Numbered from the stretch's first letter, positions 26,152 through 34,643 are shown. The stretch: DNA of 64,000 nucleotides from PFJX01 sp044227325 (GCA_044227325.1 JBGAFI010000014.1:62001-126000); one strand, 5' to 3'. Notes: a model not told the origin generated them from the sequence alone. Translations and numbers: made by a program.

Positions 26152-27122
26152 GCGAAGTCGTCATCTATCAGGCGGAAGACGGGCAAACCCGTCTTCAAGT
26201 GAATCTGGAGCGGGAATCCGTCTGGCTTTCTTTGGCGCAAATGGTCGAACTGTTTGGCCGGGACAAATCAGTCATCTCGCGCCATTTGAAGAACGTGTTC
26301 ACCGAAGGCGAATTGGACCGTGAGCCAGTTGTTGCAAAATTTGCAACAACTGCCGCCGACGGCAAAACCTACCAGGTCGATTACTACAACCTCGACGTCA
26401 TCATCTCCGTCGGCTACCGGGTCAAGTCGCAGCAGGGCACGCGCTTTCGCCAATGGGCCACGGGCGTGCTGCGTTCCCACATCGTCCAGGGCTACACCCT
26501 CAACGAACAGCGTCTGCGCGAAGAGGCCGCCAAACTGCGCGAAATGCGCCAGGCCGTGGACCTGCTCACCCGCACCCTGAGCCACCAGGAACTGGTCACC
26601 GACACCGGCAAGGACGTACTCAAGGTCATCGACGACTACGCCTACGCCCTCGCCGTGCTCGACCGCTACGACCACGGCACCCTGGCCATCGAGGCCACCG
26701 GCGGACAGAGCACCCTGACGTTCGGCTACGACCAGGCCAGCGCCATCGTCGCCGCCATGAAAAGCGGCTTCAACGGCCTGTTCGGCATCGAAAAAGACCA
26801 GGGCTTCAAGAGCGCCCTGGGCGCCATCTACCAGACCTGTGACGGGCGGGAGCTCTACCCCAGCGCCGAGGAAAAGGCCGCCAACCTGCTCTACTTCATC
26901 GTCAAGAACCACGCCTTCAGCGACGGCAACAAGCGCATCGCCGCCGCTGTGTTCATCGCCTTCCTCGCCCGCGCCGGCATTCTCTACCGGCCCGATGGCG
27001 GCAAGCGCCTGGCCGACAACGCCCTGGTGGCCCTCACCCTGCTGATCGCCGAAAGCCGCCCCGAGGAAAAAGACACCCTGGTCAAGGTAACGGTCAACCT
27101 GATCAACCGGAGCAACGACTGA
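26148..27122 (+). CDS. RhuM-like protein with C-terminal Fic/Doc domain
   Basis: 324 residues. The N-terminal half (about 1-130) is the RhuM-type domain: VWLSLAQMVELFGRDKSVISRHLKNVF (a DNA-binding-like helix-turn-helix, quoted in part) and YNLDVIISVGYRVKSQQGTRFRQWA. The C-terminal half is a Fic domain with the intact catalytic motif HAFSDGNKR at residues 255-263, so it could transfer AMP or another nucleotide to a protein target. RhuM/Fic genes are known passengers in type I R-M operons; their role there is unclear. Start is a GTG overlapping the preceding small ORF; its stop shares a base with the hsdS start. Confidence 0.85.
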   Translation: MSEVVIYQAEDGQTRLQVNLERESVWLSLAQMVELFGRDKSVISRHLKNVFTEGELDREPVVAKFATTAADGKTYQVDYYNLDVIISVGYRVKSQQGTRFRQWATGVLRSHIVQGYTLNEQRLREEAAKLREMRQAVDLLTRTLSHQELVTDTGKDVLKVIDDYAYALAVLDRYDHGTLAIEATGGQSTLTFGYDQASAIVAAMKSGFNGLFGIEKDQGFKSALGAIYQTCDGRELYPSAEEKAANLLYFIVKNHAFSDGNKRIAAAVFIAFLARAGILYRPDGGKRLADNALVALTLLIAESRPEEKDTLVKVTVNLINRSND

Positions 27123-28942
27123 TGGCGGCGGAACATCCGCAGGCACTGAGCCGGGAGAAGGTGACCCTAGCCCGTCATTCCCGCGCAGGCGGGAATCCAG
27201 TCACCGACAACCTCGACCTGTGGACTTCCGCGCTGCTCACCAAGTCCAGCGCCGGGCGCGGCAGCAACGGCAAGCTGGAGGCTTATGGCATCAAGAAGCT
27301 GCGCGAGCTGATATTGGAATTGGCGGTGCGGGGGAAGTTGGTGCCGCAAGATGCGAACGACGAACCGGCTTCCGAACTGTTGAAGCAGACCATTGCCGAA
27401 AAAAAACGCCTTATCAAGGAAGGGGCAATTCGAGAGTCTAAGCCGCCAGTGTTTCCCGCAGATTCGCCGGACCACCAATTACCTACCAATTGGGTTTGGA
27501 CGAGCCTATTTGAGATTGGCGAAATTGCCCCAAGGAACGACGCGGACGATAAGGCTGAAGCATCGTTTGTCCCGATGAATGCGATTTCAGAAAAATATGG
27601 CACACCAGTTCAGCACGAAGTAAAGCCATGGAGCGAAATCAAATCCGGCTTCACGCACTTCCGAGAAGAAGACGTTGTTCTGGCGAAGATTACCCCCTGC
27701 TTCCAGAACGGAAAATCAGCTGTTATGCGAGCGCTAACAAATGGATTTGGAGCTGGCACTACAGAGCTTCACGTTTATCGCGCAATCAATGCATGCACCG
27801 TTCCGGAGTACGTGCTCGTCTATCTTAAGTCGCCAAGGTTTATCGGTGACGGCATTCCAAAGATGACTGGCACGGCCGGCCAAAAGCGAATCACGCGAGA
27901 CTACTTTGCAGGCAACCATTTTCCGCTGCCACCCCTCGCCGAACAACACCGCATCGTCGCCAAAGTCGATGAACTCATGGCCCTGTGCGACCAACTGGAG
28001 CAACAGCAAACCGACAGCTTCGCAGCCCACCAAACCCTGGTCGAAACCCTGCTCGGCACGCTCACCCGCGTCGAGTCGCAACAGGAATTCAGCGCAGCCT
28101 GGGCGCGCATAGCCAGCTACTTCGACACCCTGTTCACCACCGAAGCCAGCATCGACCAAATCAAACAAACCATCCTCCAACTCGCGGTCATGGGCAAACT
28201 CGTACCGCAAGACCCCAACGACGAACCGGCGAGTGTGTTGATTATGGGGATTGCTAAAGAAAGGCAACGTTTGCTTAGAGACGGCAATGCTAAAAACAAG
28301 AAAGAATTAGCGGAGATTGAGGATGAAGGTATACCGTTCCAATTACCTAATGGGTGGGAGTGGGTTCGTTTTGAGCAACTAATAAATCCTGAGTATCCTC
28401 TCTCTTATGGTGTTCTGGTTCCTGGGCCAGATGTTGATGGCGGGGTGCCTTTTGTTCGCATAGAAGACTTAGATATAAACAATCCACCTGAAAAGCCGGC
28501 AAAGGCGATTTCAAAAGATATTGATGGCCAGTATCAGCGCACAAGACTCTTCGGTGGCGAGATATTGATGGGCGTCGTTGGCAGCATTGGAAAATTGGGA
28601 GTTGCACCAAAATCTTGGGCGGGTGCAAACATAGCGAGAGCGATTTGCAGGATATTTCCTACTGAATCAATTAATAAGCACTTTCTCTTGTGGTTACTGC
28701 AAAGTGAATTTATGCAAGGTCGATTTGTCGGTGACACAAGAACGTTGGCACAGCCAACATTAAACATTGGGCTGATTAGAGCTGCGCTAACCCCGCTACC
28801 TCCGCTCTCCGAACAACACCGCATCGTCGCCAAAGTCGATGAACTCATGGCCTTGTGCGACGCCCTCAAGGCGCGCCTCAAAGATGCTCAGATCACCCAA
28901 CACCACCTCGCCGACGCTATCGTCGAGCAGGCCGTCTGCTGA
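27122..28942 (+). CDS. hsdS: Type I specificity subunit HsdS
   Basis: DNA-recognition subunit. 606 residues with two target-recognition domains (about 115-275 and 395-560), each followed by a near-identical conserved helix (EQHRIVAKVDELMALCD), and matching LAVRGKLVPQD / LAVMGKLVPQD segments, the pseudo-symmetric HsdS layout. The recognition domains are clearly more AT-rich than their surroundings, as expected for exchangeable TRDs. The ATG at 27122 shares a base with the previous stop (TGATG). The first about 30 residues include a REP-like palindrome read in frame; the conserved protein starts at about LDLWTSALLTKSSAGRGSNG, so the true N-terminus could be shorter. Confidence 0.93.
   Translation: MAAEHPQALSREKVTLARHSRAGGNPVTDNLDLWTSALLTKSSAGRGSNGKLEAYGIKKLRELILELAVRGKLVPQDANDEPASELLKQTIAEKKRLIKEGAIRESKPPVFPADSPDHQLPTNWVWTSLFEIGEIAPRNDADDKAEASFVPMNAISEKYGTPVQHEVKPWSEIKSGFTHFREEDVVLAKITPCFQNGKSAVMRALTNGFGAGTTELHVYRAINACTVPEYVLVYLKSPRFIGDGIPKMTGTAGQKRITRDYFAGNHFPLPPLAEQHRIVAKVDELMALCDQLEQQQTDSFAAHQTLVETLLGTLTRVESQQEFSAAWARIASYFDTLFTTEASIDQIKQTILQLAVMGKLVPQDPNDEPASVLIMGIAKERQRLLRDGNAKNKKELAEIEDEGIPFQLPNGWEWVRFEQLINPEYPLSYGVLVPGPDVDGGVPFVRIEDLDINNPPEKPAKAISKDIDGQYQRTRLFGGEILMGVVGSIGKLGVAPKSWAGANIARAICRIFPTESINKHFLLWLLQSEFMQGRFVGDTRTLAQPTLNIGLIRAALTPLPPLSEQHRIVAKVDELMALCDALKARLKDAQITQHHLADAIVEQAVC
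27173..27202 (+). repeat. REP-like palindrome inside the hsdS reading frame
   Basis: An 8-bp perfect stem (27177-27184 / 27189-27196) with a 4-base loop, flanked by CGTC and CCAGTC. This is the CGTCATTCCCGCG...GCGGGAATCCAG type of dispersed palindrome common in proteobacterial intergenic DNA. Here it is translated, adding about ARHSRAGGNPV to HsdS. Confidence 0.75.
27939..28852 (+). repeat. 44-bp exact direct repeats within hsdS
   Basis: Bases 27939-27982 and 28809-28852 are identical over 44 bp, 870 bases apart and in the same frame. They encode the conserved helix after each target-recognition domain. Recombination between them would remove the second recognition domain in frame. Confidence 0.9.
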
Positions 28943-28952
28943 GTAGCCGTAC

Positions 28953-30779
28953 ATGACGCCGGCACTGCATAAAATCTGGTGCGACGAAGACGAGCACATC
29001 CGCTACGAGCACTTTGCCGATTTCAACGCGTGGCTGGATAGCGAAGAGGGGCTGGATGTTCGGGCTGAGTATGGCGTCGATGCCTTGCCCCAGCCCAGCA
29101 AGGCGCTGTTTTCGGGTGACAGAAGCGGTTATGACGAAGCGTTTCAAGCTTTTCGCAAACAGCGTCGTCACGAGGCACTGGGCGAGGCCTGGTTTCAAGA
29201 GCAGCTTGGCGACGATCACTGGTTCCAGCGCAATGAGGACCACTTCAATCAGCTTGTCGATCTCATGGTTGCCGGGGAAGTGGTGCCCTTTGTCGGGGCG
29301 GGTATCTCCGCATCGGCGGGGTTTTCAACATGGAACCAACATCTGCGGCACCAGGGCAAGACGGCGCATATCCCATCAGAACGTATTGAAGCGCTCTTGG
29401 CCAGTGGCGCCTACGAAACCGTATTGGAAGAGATCGAGGCGGTCCGTGGCCGCGAGGTGTTCATCCAGGAAATTCGCGATGAGTTCTCCCGCAACCTCAC
29501 CATCCCCGATGTGGTCTGGCGCATCTCCGAGCTGTTCTCGGATACGGTGATCACGACCAATTACGATCGCTTGCTGGAGCAGTCGTTTGAAACCGGCGAG
29601 GTGGGCAGGGTGCAGGTGATCAATGGTCTGAACGCGCTGGAACAGCGCGATCCGAAGAAGATCACGGTCATCAAGCTGCACGGCGATATCCAGAACCCGA
29701 AACGCTGCATCCTCAGCAAGAACCAATACGACGAAGCCTACGGCAACGGCAGCCTGAACATGCACAAGCCCATCCCCAAGCTGCTTGCCTACCACTACAA
29801 AAGCAGCAGCCTGCTCTTTCTGGGCTGTAGCCTGAGCAATGACCGAACGGTTCAGGTGTTCCGGAAGATCAGGGAAGACATGGGCGAGGAGGAGACCAAA
29901 CAGCACTTCTCCATCGAGCAAGCTCCCGCAAGCCTGGAGGAGATTGCACAACGCAATGCGGAACTGGCCTGGCTGGGCATCACCCCGATCTGGTTTGAAA
30001 AGGGGCGTTATGAGTTGGTCGAAAGCCTGCTCAGCCTCGCCAAGAATGAGCTGCGCCACCGAGGCGTTGCGCCGCGGCCGCTACCGGTCGAAGAGCCGCC
30101 CATCAAACCGGACATGGACCTGAGCCAATTTCTTGGCGACTTCATCGACTTGATGCCCTTGCTGCATTGGCTCAACCGGGCTGTTCCACAGGCAGCAACA
30201 AGCAAGTACTTGTCGGCCATGCAGCGTGTGTTTGTTGGGCAATCGTTTGCGACCCGACAAACGGATGAGAATCTGCGGATGGCACTGGATAACGTGCTTC
30301 GCGTTTTGTCGGGTTCCACAGCGTTTGATGGGTATGCCCACGGCAAGCTTTCAACTGCCTTCCGGTACATGCAGCAATACCTGAACTCCATTGGCGAAAG
30401 AAACCACCTGGGCGATGACTTCGAGTGGAACATTCACGAACTGCTGACCATTCCTGCCTTACAGCTTGAAGCGCTCGTGACGGATAAAGTCGACAAGCGC
30501 TTTGATTACCATGCCATACGGTTGCTTATCGCCCTGTTGCAGCACGGGAAGCATCAACACAGATCGCAAAAGATATTTTGTGAACTGCCGGTCGCGGTAA
30601 ACCATGAGTTTGGCGACTACATGGCTTTGGCGCTCTCCACGAACTTGGGCGTCATCGTCCCCGATCGCCTTGATCAAATCTACACGGGCGATATTCGTGG
30701 CTTGTGCGAAGACGCCTGGAATAACTTGGATAAGCCCATCGATCTCAGGTTTTTCGCGCGGGTGAAATTGGTGTTTTGA
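28953..30779 (+). CDS. SIR2-domain protein, 3' end cut by IS insertion
   Basis: 608 residues as written. About 100 N-terminal residues of unknown type precede a SIR2-like NAD+-binding domain: VVPFVGAGISASAGF (about 110-124), ITTNYDRLLE (about 200-209), IKLHGD (about 239-244) and LLFLGCSLSND. The C-terminal about 220 residues are helical and unrecognized. SIR2-domain proteins of this kind are known NADases in phage defence. The ATG is 10 bases after the hsdS stop, so it is in the R-M operon. The stop codon (30777-30779) is the first three bases of the downstream IS inverted repeat, so the original C-terminus is lost. Confidence 0.8.
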   Translation: MTPALHKIWCDEDEHIRYEHFADFNAWLDSEEGLDVRAEYGVDALPQPSKALFSGDRSGYDEAFQAFRKQRRHEALGEAWFQEQLGDDHWFQRNEDHFNQLVDLMVAGEVVPFVGAGISASAGFSTWNQHLRHQGKTAHIPSERIEALLASGAYETVLEEIEAVRGREVFIQEIRDEFSRNLTIPDVVWRISELFSDTVITTNYDRLLEQSFETGEVGRVQVINGLNALEQRDPKKITVIKLHGDIQNPKRCILSKNQYDEAYGNGSLNMHKPIPKLLAYHYKSSSLLFLGCSLSNDRTVQVFRKIREDMGEEETKQHFSIEQAPASLEEIAQRNAELAWLGITPIWFEKGRYELVESLLSLAKNELRHRGVAPRPLPVEEPPIKPDMDLSQFLGDFIDLMPLLHWLNRAVPQAATSKYLSAMQRVFVGQSFATRQTDENLRMALDNVLRVLSGSTAFDGYAHGKLSTAFRYMQQYLNSIGERNHLGDDFEWNIHELLTIPALQLEALVTDKVDKRFDYHAIRLLIALLQHGKHQHRSQKIFCELPVAVNHEFGDYMALALSTNLGVIVPDRLDQIYTGDIRGLCEDAWNNLDKPIDLRFFARVKLVF

Positions 30780-30802
30780 CCTGCCCCCCGTAAGCCGTAC
30801 CA
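30777..30802 (+). repeat. IS left inverted repeat
   Basis: Left terminal repeat; its first TGA is also the stop codon of the truncated SIR2 gene. Confidence 0.9.
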
Positions 30803-30836
30803 AGTAGAAGTAGAGAAGTCCGTCGCATCCTGGAGA

Positions 30837-31112
30837 ATGACGGACATGAAGAAGAGTCGATACACGGAAGAGCAGATCATTGGTTACCTGAAGCAAGCCG
30901 AGGCGGGGATGCCGATCAAGGAGCTGTGCCGCAAAGGAGGGTTCAGCGACGCCACGTTCTACAAATGGCGGTCCCGGTATGGCGGCATGGACATCCCCGA
31001 CGCCAAGCGGCTGAAGGAACTGGAAAGCGAGAACGCCAAGCTCAAGAAGCTGCTGGCCGAAGCCCACCTGGACATGCACGCCCTCAAGAGTGTGTTGGGG
31101 GTAAAGCGCTAG
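30837..31112 (+). CDS. IS3-family transposase OrfA
   Basis: 91 residues: an N-terminal helix-turn-helix of the HTH_Tnp_1 kind (YTEEQIIGYLKQAEAGM... LCRKGGFSDATFYKWRSRYGG, in part) that binds the IS ends, then a leucine-zipper segment (KRLKELESENAKLKKLLAEAHLD) for multimer formation. Two in-frame ATGs (30837, 30846) are possible. Its last codons overlap orfB, which lies in the -1 frame. Confidence 0.92.
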   Translation: MTDMKKSRYTEEQIIGYLKQAEAGMPIKELCRKGGFSDATFYKWRSRYGGMDIPDAKRLKELESENAKLKKLLAEAHLDMHALKSVLGVKR

Positions 31113-31975
31113 CCCCACAGGCCAAACGGGAGGCGATCCGGCGGATGGTGGAGGAATGCGAGCTGTCCGAACGTCGCGCCTGCCGGCTTGTGGGGCTCAC
31201 CCGAGACAGCTACCGGCACACGCCGGTAGTGGATGCTGAAACCCGGGCGCTGCGTACGTTGATCATTGAGCACGCCCAGGCGCGTCGGCGGTTTGGCTAC
31301 CGGCGCATCCACGACCTGACCCGACCGACGCATCCCCGGGTCAACCATAAAAGGATCTACCGGCTGTATCGGGAAGCGGACCTGGCGGTGAGGAAGCGCA
31401 AGAAAGCCAAGCGACCGACGAACGAACGGGAACCCCTGCAAGCGGCCCAGACGACCAACGAGGTATGGAGCATGGACTTTGTCAGCGACAGCCTGGCCAG
31501 TGGCCGACGCCTGAAGTGCCTGACCGTGGCGGACGACTTCAGCCACGAATGCGTGGCCATTGGCGTGGACCATGGCATCTCGGGGGAGTATGTGACCCGC
31601 CTTCTGGACCAGGCCGCCCGGTTCCGTGGCTATCCGAAGGTGGTGCGCACCGACAACGGTCCCGAGTTCACCAGCCGGGCCTTCCTGGCCTGGACCCAGG
31701 CCAGAGGCATTCACCACTGGCTCATTGAGCCTGGCCGGCCCATGCAGAACGGCTACATCGAAAGCTTCAACGGCAAGTTCCGGGACGAATGCCTGAATGA
31801 ACACTGGTTCCAGACCCTGGTCCAGGCCCGATCGACCATCGATGCCTGGCGCCGGGACTACAACGAGCTCCGGCCCCACAGCAGCTGCATGCGCATGCCC
31901 CCCGCCCAGTTCGCCGCCTTGCATCGTCAGCATGCTGACGATGCAAGGCACCCCAACCGCAGTACTTTCCTTTAA
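31091..31975 (+). CDS. IS3-family transposase OrfB (DDE integrase core)
   Basis: Catalytic half of the transposase, read in the -1 frame relative to OrfA and probably made as an OrfAB fusion by programmed -1 frameshifting near the orfA stop; an independent ATG is at 31145. Contains the HTH_21-like segment RRRFGYRRIHDLTR and the rve core with DDE residues: D in VWSMDFVSDSL, D in VVRTDNGPEF and E in NGYIESFNGKFRDECLN. Intact. The exact shift site is not evident, so the 5' boundary is approximate. Confidence 0.88.
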   Translation, partial: CVGGKALAPQAKREAIRRMVEECELSERRACRLVGLTRDSYRHTPVVDAETRALRTLIIEHAQARRRFGYRRIHDLTRPTHPRVNHKRIYRLYREADLAVRKRKKAKRPTNEREPLQAAQTTNEVWSMDFVSDSLASGRRLKCLTVADDFSHECVAIGVDHGISGEYVTRLLDQAARFRGYPKVVRTDNGPEFTSRAFLAWTQARGIHHWLIEPGRPMQNGYIESFNGKFRDECLNEHWFQTLVQARSTIDAWRRDYNELRPHSSCMRMPPAQFAALHRQHADDARHPNRSTFL

Positions 31976-32003
31976 CCTGTGACCAGACTTCCTAACTTAT
32001 TCC

Positions 32004-32028
32004 TGGTACGGCTGTGGGGGGCAGGTCA
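32004..32028 (-). repeat. IS right inverted repeat
   Basis: Reverse complement starts TGACCTGCCCCCC and continues to GCCGTACCA, matching the left end with a few mismatches and one length difference. Confidence 0.9.
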
Positions 32029-32066
32029 GCCCTTCAGCGCAAAAGCGCCCACACCGCGCCTGCTTT

Positions 32067-32689
32067 TTACTCCCCGCTTTCCATGCCGTCCCCAACCCCC
32101 AACCCATGCCTTACCCGCGCGCACAGCGCTTCGGGCGTCGCGGAGATGATCTCTTCCGGCACGCCGAATTTTTTGGTCAGGCGGGCGTGGTTTTCGAAGC
32201 CGTAGCTGACCATGAAGGCGTGCATGCCGGCGGCGATGGCGGCGGTGAAGTCCTTGTGCTCGTCGCCGCAGGCGTAGGCGCGGGCGGGGTTGATGCCCAG
32301 GCGTTCGCGCGCGGCGCGGAAGTAGGGGATCTTTTCGTGGCGCAGGGGGATGTGGTGGAAGAAGTCCAGCCGGCCGATCTCCAGGCCGTGGCGCGCGAAC
32401 AGCCGCAGCAGGCGTCCATGCCGGGGTAGAGGCGGGCTTCGTCCCGGTAGATGTCGGTGAGGGTGGCGATGAGTTCCTTGCGGCCGTTGCGGCCGAAGTG
32501 CTTGGCCAGGTTGCGCGGGAATTCCTTGATGCCGCCCAGGTATTTGAAAAGGTTGCGCCGCTTCTGGAAGCGCTCCAGGTCGCCCAGGTCCATGCCGTGG
32601 CGGGCGAAGGCGGCGCCGATGGCGGTGAAGGCGTCGATCAGCGTGCCGTCGGCGTCGATGATGATGAGCCGGTCGCTGCCGCGGTACAC
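32067..32689 (-). pseudogene. HAD-superfamily hydrolase with a 1-base frameshift
   Basis: A HAD phosphatase-like gene starting at GTG 32689, six bases after the btaB stop. The first part reads RLIIIDADGTLIDAF (nucleophile Asp motif) through DEARLYPGMDA; near 32411 the frame changes. In the next frame the protein continues naturally: RLFARHGLEIGRLDFFHHIPLRHEK, then ACGDEHKDFTAAIAAGMHAF and a stop at 32067. Adding one C in GACGCC-TGCTG would restore about 207 residues. Either a recent point deletion or a base error. Phosphoglycolate-phosphatase-like by motif; substrate unknown. Confidence 0.8.
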
Positions 32690-32694
32690 GGTGC

Positions 32695-33417
32695 TCAGGA
32701 TGAAATGCCGGGCTTGGCGCCGACGAACAGGTAGTAGGGCGCGCGCAGCCCGGGCAGGTAGGGCACCGGCGCCCGGCGCGCTTCGAAGCGGGCGTCGGCG
32801 CAGCGGGCGCGCAGCGCGCGGGTGTGGACGTCGCTCAGGCGCACACCGTCGTGGGCGAACCAGCGGCGCCAGAAGGTGTTGCCCAGACGGCCGCCATCCT
32901 CCGGCAAGTGGAAGTCCACCACGCCTAGCCTGCCGCCCGGCGCCAGCATGGCGAGGGCGTTGTCCAGGGTGGCGCGCCAGTCCGGGATCATGGTGAGGGC
33001 GTAGGAGAGATAGACCCGGTCCACGGGCTGGGCCGGGCGCCAGGCGGTGGCGTCGGCTTCGATGACCTCGACGTTCGCGTGGGCCGCCGCGCGCCGGCGC
33101 GCCACGGCGAGCAGGGGCGGGCACAGGTCCACCAGTTGCACGCCGGCCAGCGTGTCCAGGGGCCGCGCCCGGGCGAGCAGTTCCAGGTTGCTGCCGGTGC
33201 CGCAGCCCAGCTCCACCACGCGCGCGCCGGGCGGGATGTCCAGGGCGCGGATCAGGTCCTCGCGGCCGTGCAGCAGGCGGGCGCGGAAGTGGTCGTAGCG
33301 CTCGGCCTGGGGCGCGTAGAAATCCGCCAGTCGCTCGGCGTGGCTGCCTGCCTTGGCCTGGCCCCGGGCCAGGCGCCAGAGCACGCGGAAGTCGGCGGCG
33401 AGTTCGGCGGGAGTCAT
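32695..33417 (-). CDS. btaB: S-adenosylmethionine:diacylglycerylhomoserine N-methyltransferase BtaB
   Basis: 240 residues, class I methyltransferase with motif I VVELGCGTGSNLELLARARP (67-86). In the BtaA/BtaB pathway this enzyme adds three methyls to diacylglycerylhomoserine to make the betaine lipid DGTS. The call rests on the methyltransferase fold plus the overlap (TGATG) with a clear btaA; the pair order and spacing match known bacterial btaAB. The first residues FRVLWRLARGQAKAGSHAERL and the RYDHFRARLLHGREDLI segment fit BtaB. Confidence 0.85.
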   Translation of the reverse strand: MTPAELAADFRVLWRLARGQAKAGSHAERLADFYAPQAERYDHFRARLLHGREDLIRALDIPPGARVVELGCGTGSNLELLARARPLDTLAGVQLVDLCPPLLAVARRRAAAHANVEVIEADATAWRPAQPVDRVYLSYALTMIPDWRATLDNALAMLAPGGRLGVVDFHLPEDGGRLGNTFWRRWFAHDGVRLSDVHTRALRARCADARFEARRAPVPYLPGLRAPYYLFVGAKPGISS

Positions 33418-34643
33418 CAGGCCGGCACGTCGGCGATCTTGAAGCCGGCGTAGGTGTGCACCCGGTCGTCCACATGCAGGCGCGCGGCCAGGTCCTGGTC
33501 GAAGCGCAGCACGGATTTGAGCGGCGCGCGCTCGGGCCGCACGCGCACCCAGTCGAGGAAGGCGGGGTCGGCGTGGGCGCTGCGCAGCAGGATGCGGGCG
33601 CCGGCCCGGGCGCGGTCGAGGATCGCGTTCCATTCCTCCACCAGGGCGGCCGGGTGGTAGCTGCTCATCCAGTCCATGTGGTCGAGCAGGACGAAGCGGG
33701 AGATGGGCGCGTTGGTCTCGTGCAGGAACTCGGTGACGGTGCGGGTGTGGGGCCGCACCCGGTCGGCGAGGCCGGCCTTCAGGCGCTGGAAATTGTCCGG
33801 CTTCAGGTATTCCGGGCAGCATTCCGGGGTGTAGCGGCCGAACACGTAGACGCGCCAGAAGTAGTTGTCGGCCACCGGCAGTTCCCGGAACACGTATTCG
33901 ATGGCTTCGCGGATGAAGCCGGCGACGCCGTCCGGGTGCTGGGCCTGGATCAGCTTGCGCTGGGGATGGGGCACGCCGAGCAGGCTCAGGGTGAACTGGC
34001 GGCTCAGCGCCCACTTCATCATGGGCGTCCACAGGGCCGGGGCGATGCGGCTGTCGTAGATGCGCCGCTGGGTTTCCAGGTCGCCCGCGGCGAACAGGTC
34101 GCGCACGTCGCCCCACAGTTCCGGGCGCAGCCGGAAGTAGGCGCGGAAGCCGCGCGCCACCCAGCCGGCCAGGCCGTGGTAGTAGAAGCTGCCCAGGGGG
34201 CTGGTGAACCAGTGGGTGTGCCGGTCCCACCAGCGGCGCGGGAACTCGCCCAGGCCGGGGCGCAGCCGGCTCTTGTACAGCTCGGCGAAACGGGGGTGGT
34301 AGCCGGCGCCGAACAGGGCGAAGAAATCCTCGTAATCCAGATGCCGGATCGCCGCCAGCTTGAGTTCCAGCAGGGCGGTCTGGCGCGGGTTGGCGTCCAC
34401 CGCGTGGATCTCGCGCGGGCCGTCCAGGGCGTAATCCAGGGCATTGCAGCCGGCGCTGGCGATGACCATCACGGTGTCGTCGGCGCCCAGCCCGAGGGCG
34501 CGGCGGTCCACCGCCGGATCCTCCCAGCAGGTGTTGTAGACCAGGGAACGGGCATACAGGGCGTTGAACACGTTCTGGTCGATATGGTCGCCCAGGGTGA
34601 GGGTCGCGGGGGCAAGCTCGAAGGGGAGGTCCGGGGCGTTCAT
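33417..34643 (-). CDS. btaA: S-adenosylmethionine:diacylglycerol 3-amino-3-carboxypropyltransferase BtaA
   Basis: 408 residues, DUF3419 family. Transfers the aminocarboxypropyl group of SAM to diacylglycerol, giving diacylglycerylhomoserine. Motifs: QNVFNALYARSLVYNTCWEDP (about 22-42), VMVIASAGCNALDYAL (58-73) and the acidic IHAVDANPRQTALLELK that binds SAM. With BtaB it allows phosphorus-free membrane lipid. No clear Pho box is seen upstream, only a weak half-site in the 166-base gap before the next gene. Confidence 0.9.
   Translation of the reverse strand: MNAPDLPFELAPATLTLGDHIDQNVFNALYARSLVYNTCWEDPAVDRRALGLGADDTVMVIASAGCNALDYALDGPREIHAVDANPRQTALLELKLAAIRHLDYEDFFALFGAGYHPRFAELYKSRLRPGLGEFPRRWWDRHTHWFTSPLGSFYYHGLAGWVARGFRAYFRLRPELWGDVRDLFAAGDLETQRRIYDSRIAPALWTPMMKWALSRQFTLSLLGVPHPQRKLIQAQHPDGVAGFIREAIEYVFRELPVADNYFWRVYVFGRYTPECCPEYLKPDNFQRLKAGLADRVRPHTRTVTEFLHETNAPISRFVLLDHMDWMSSYHPAALVEEWNAILDRARAGARILLRSAHADPAFLDWVRVRPERAPLKSVLRFDQDLAARLHVDDRVHTYAGFKIADVPA

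Larger units (their letters stand above)
30777..32028 (+). mobile_element. IS3-family element (IS407-group-like), complete
   Basis: 1,252 bp bounded by imperfect inverted repeats beginning TGACCTGCCCCCC (left 30777-30802; right 32004-32028). It encodes overlapping orfA and orfB in a -1 relation, the IS3 plan. Size and end sequence suit the IS407 group. The 4 bases on each side (GTTT left, GCCC right) do not match, so no target duplication is visible. Confidence 0.93.
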
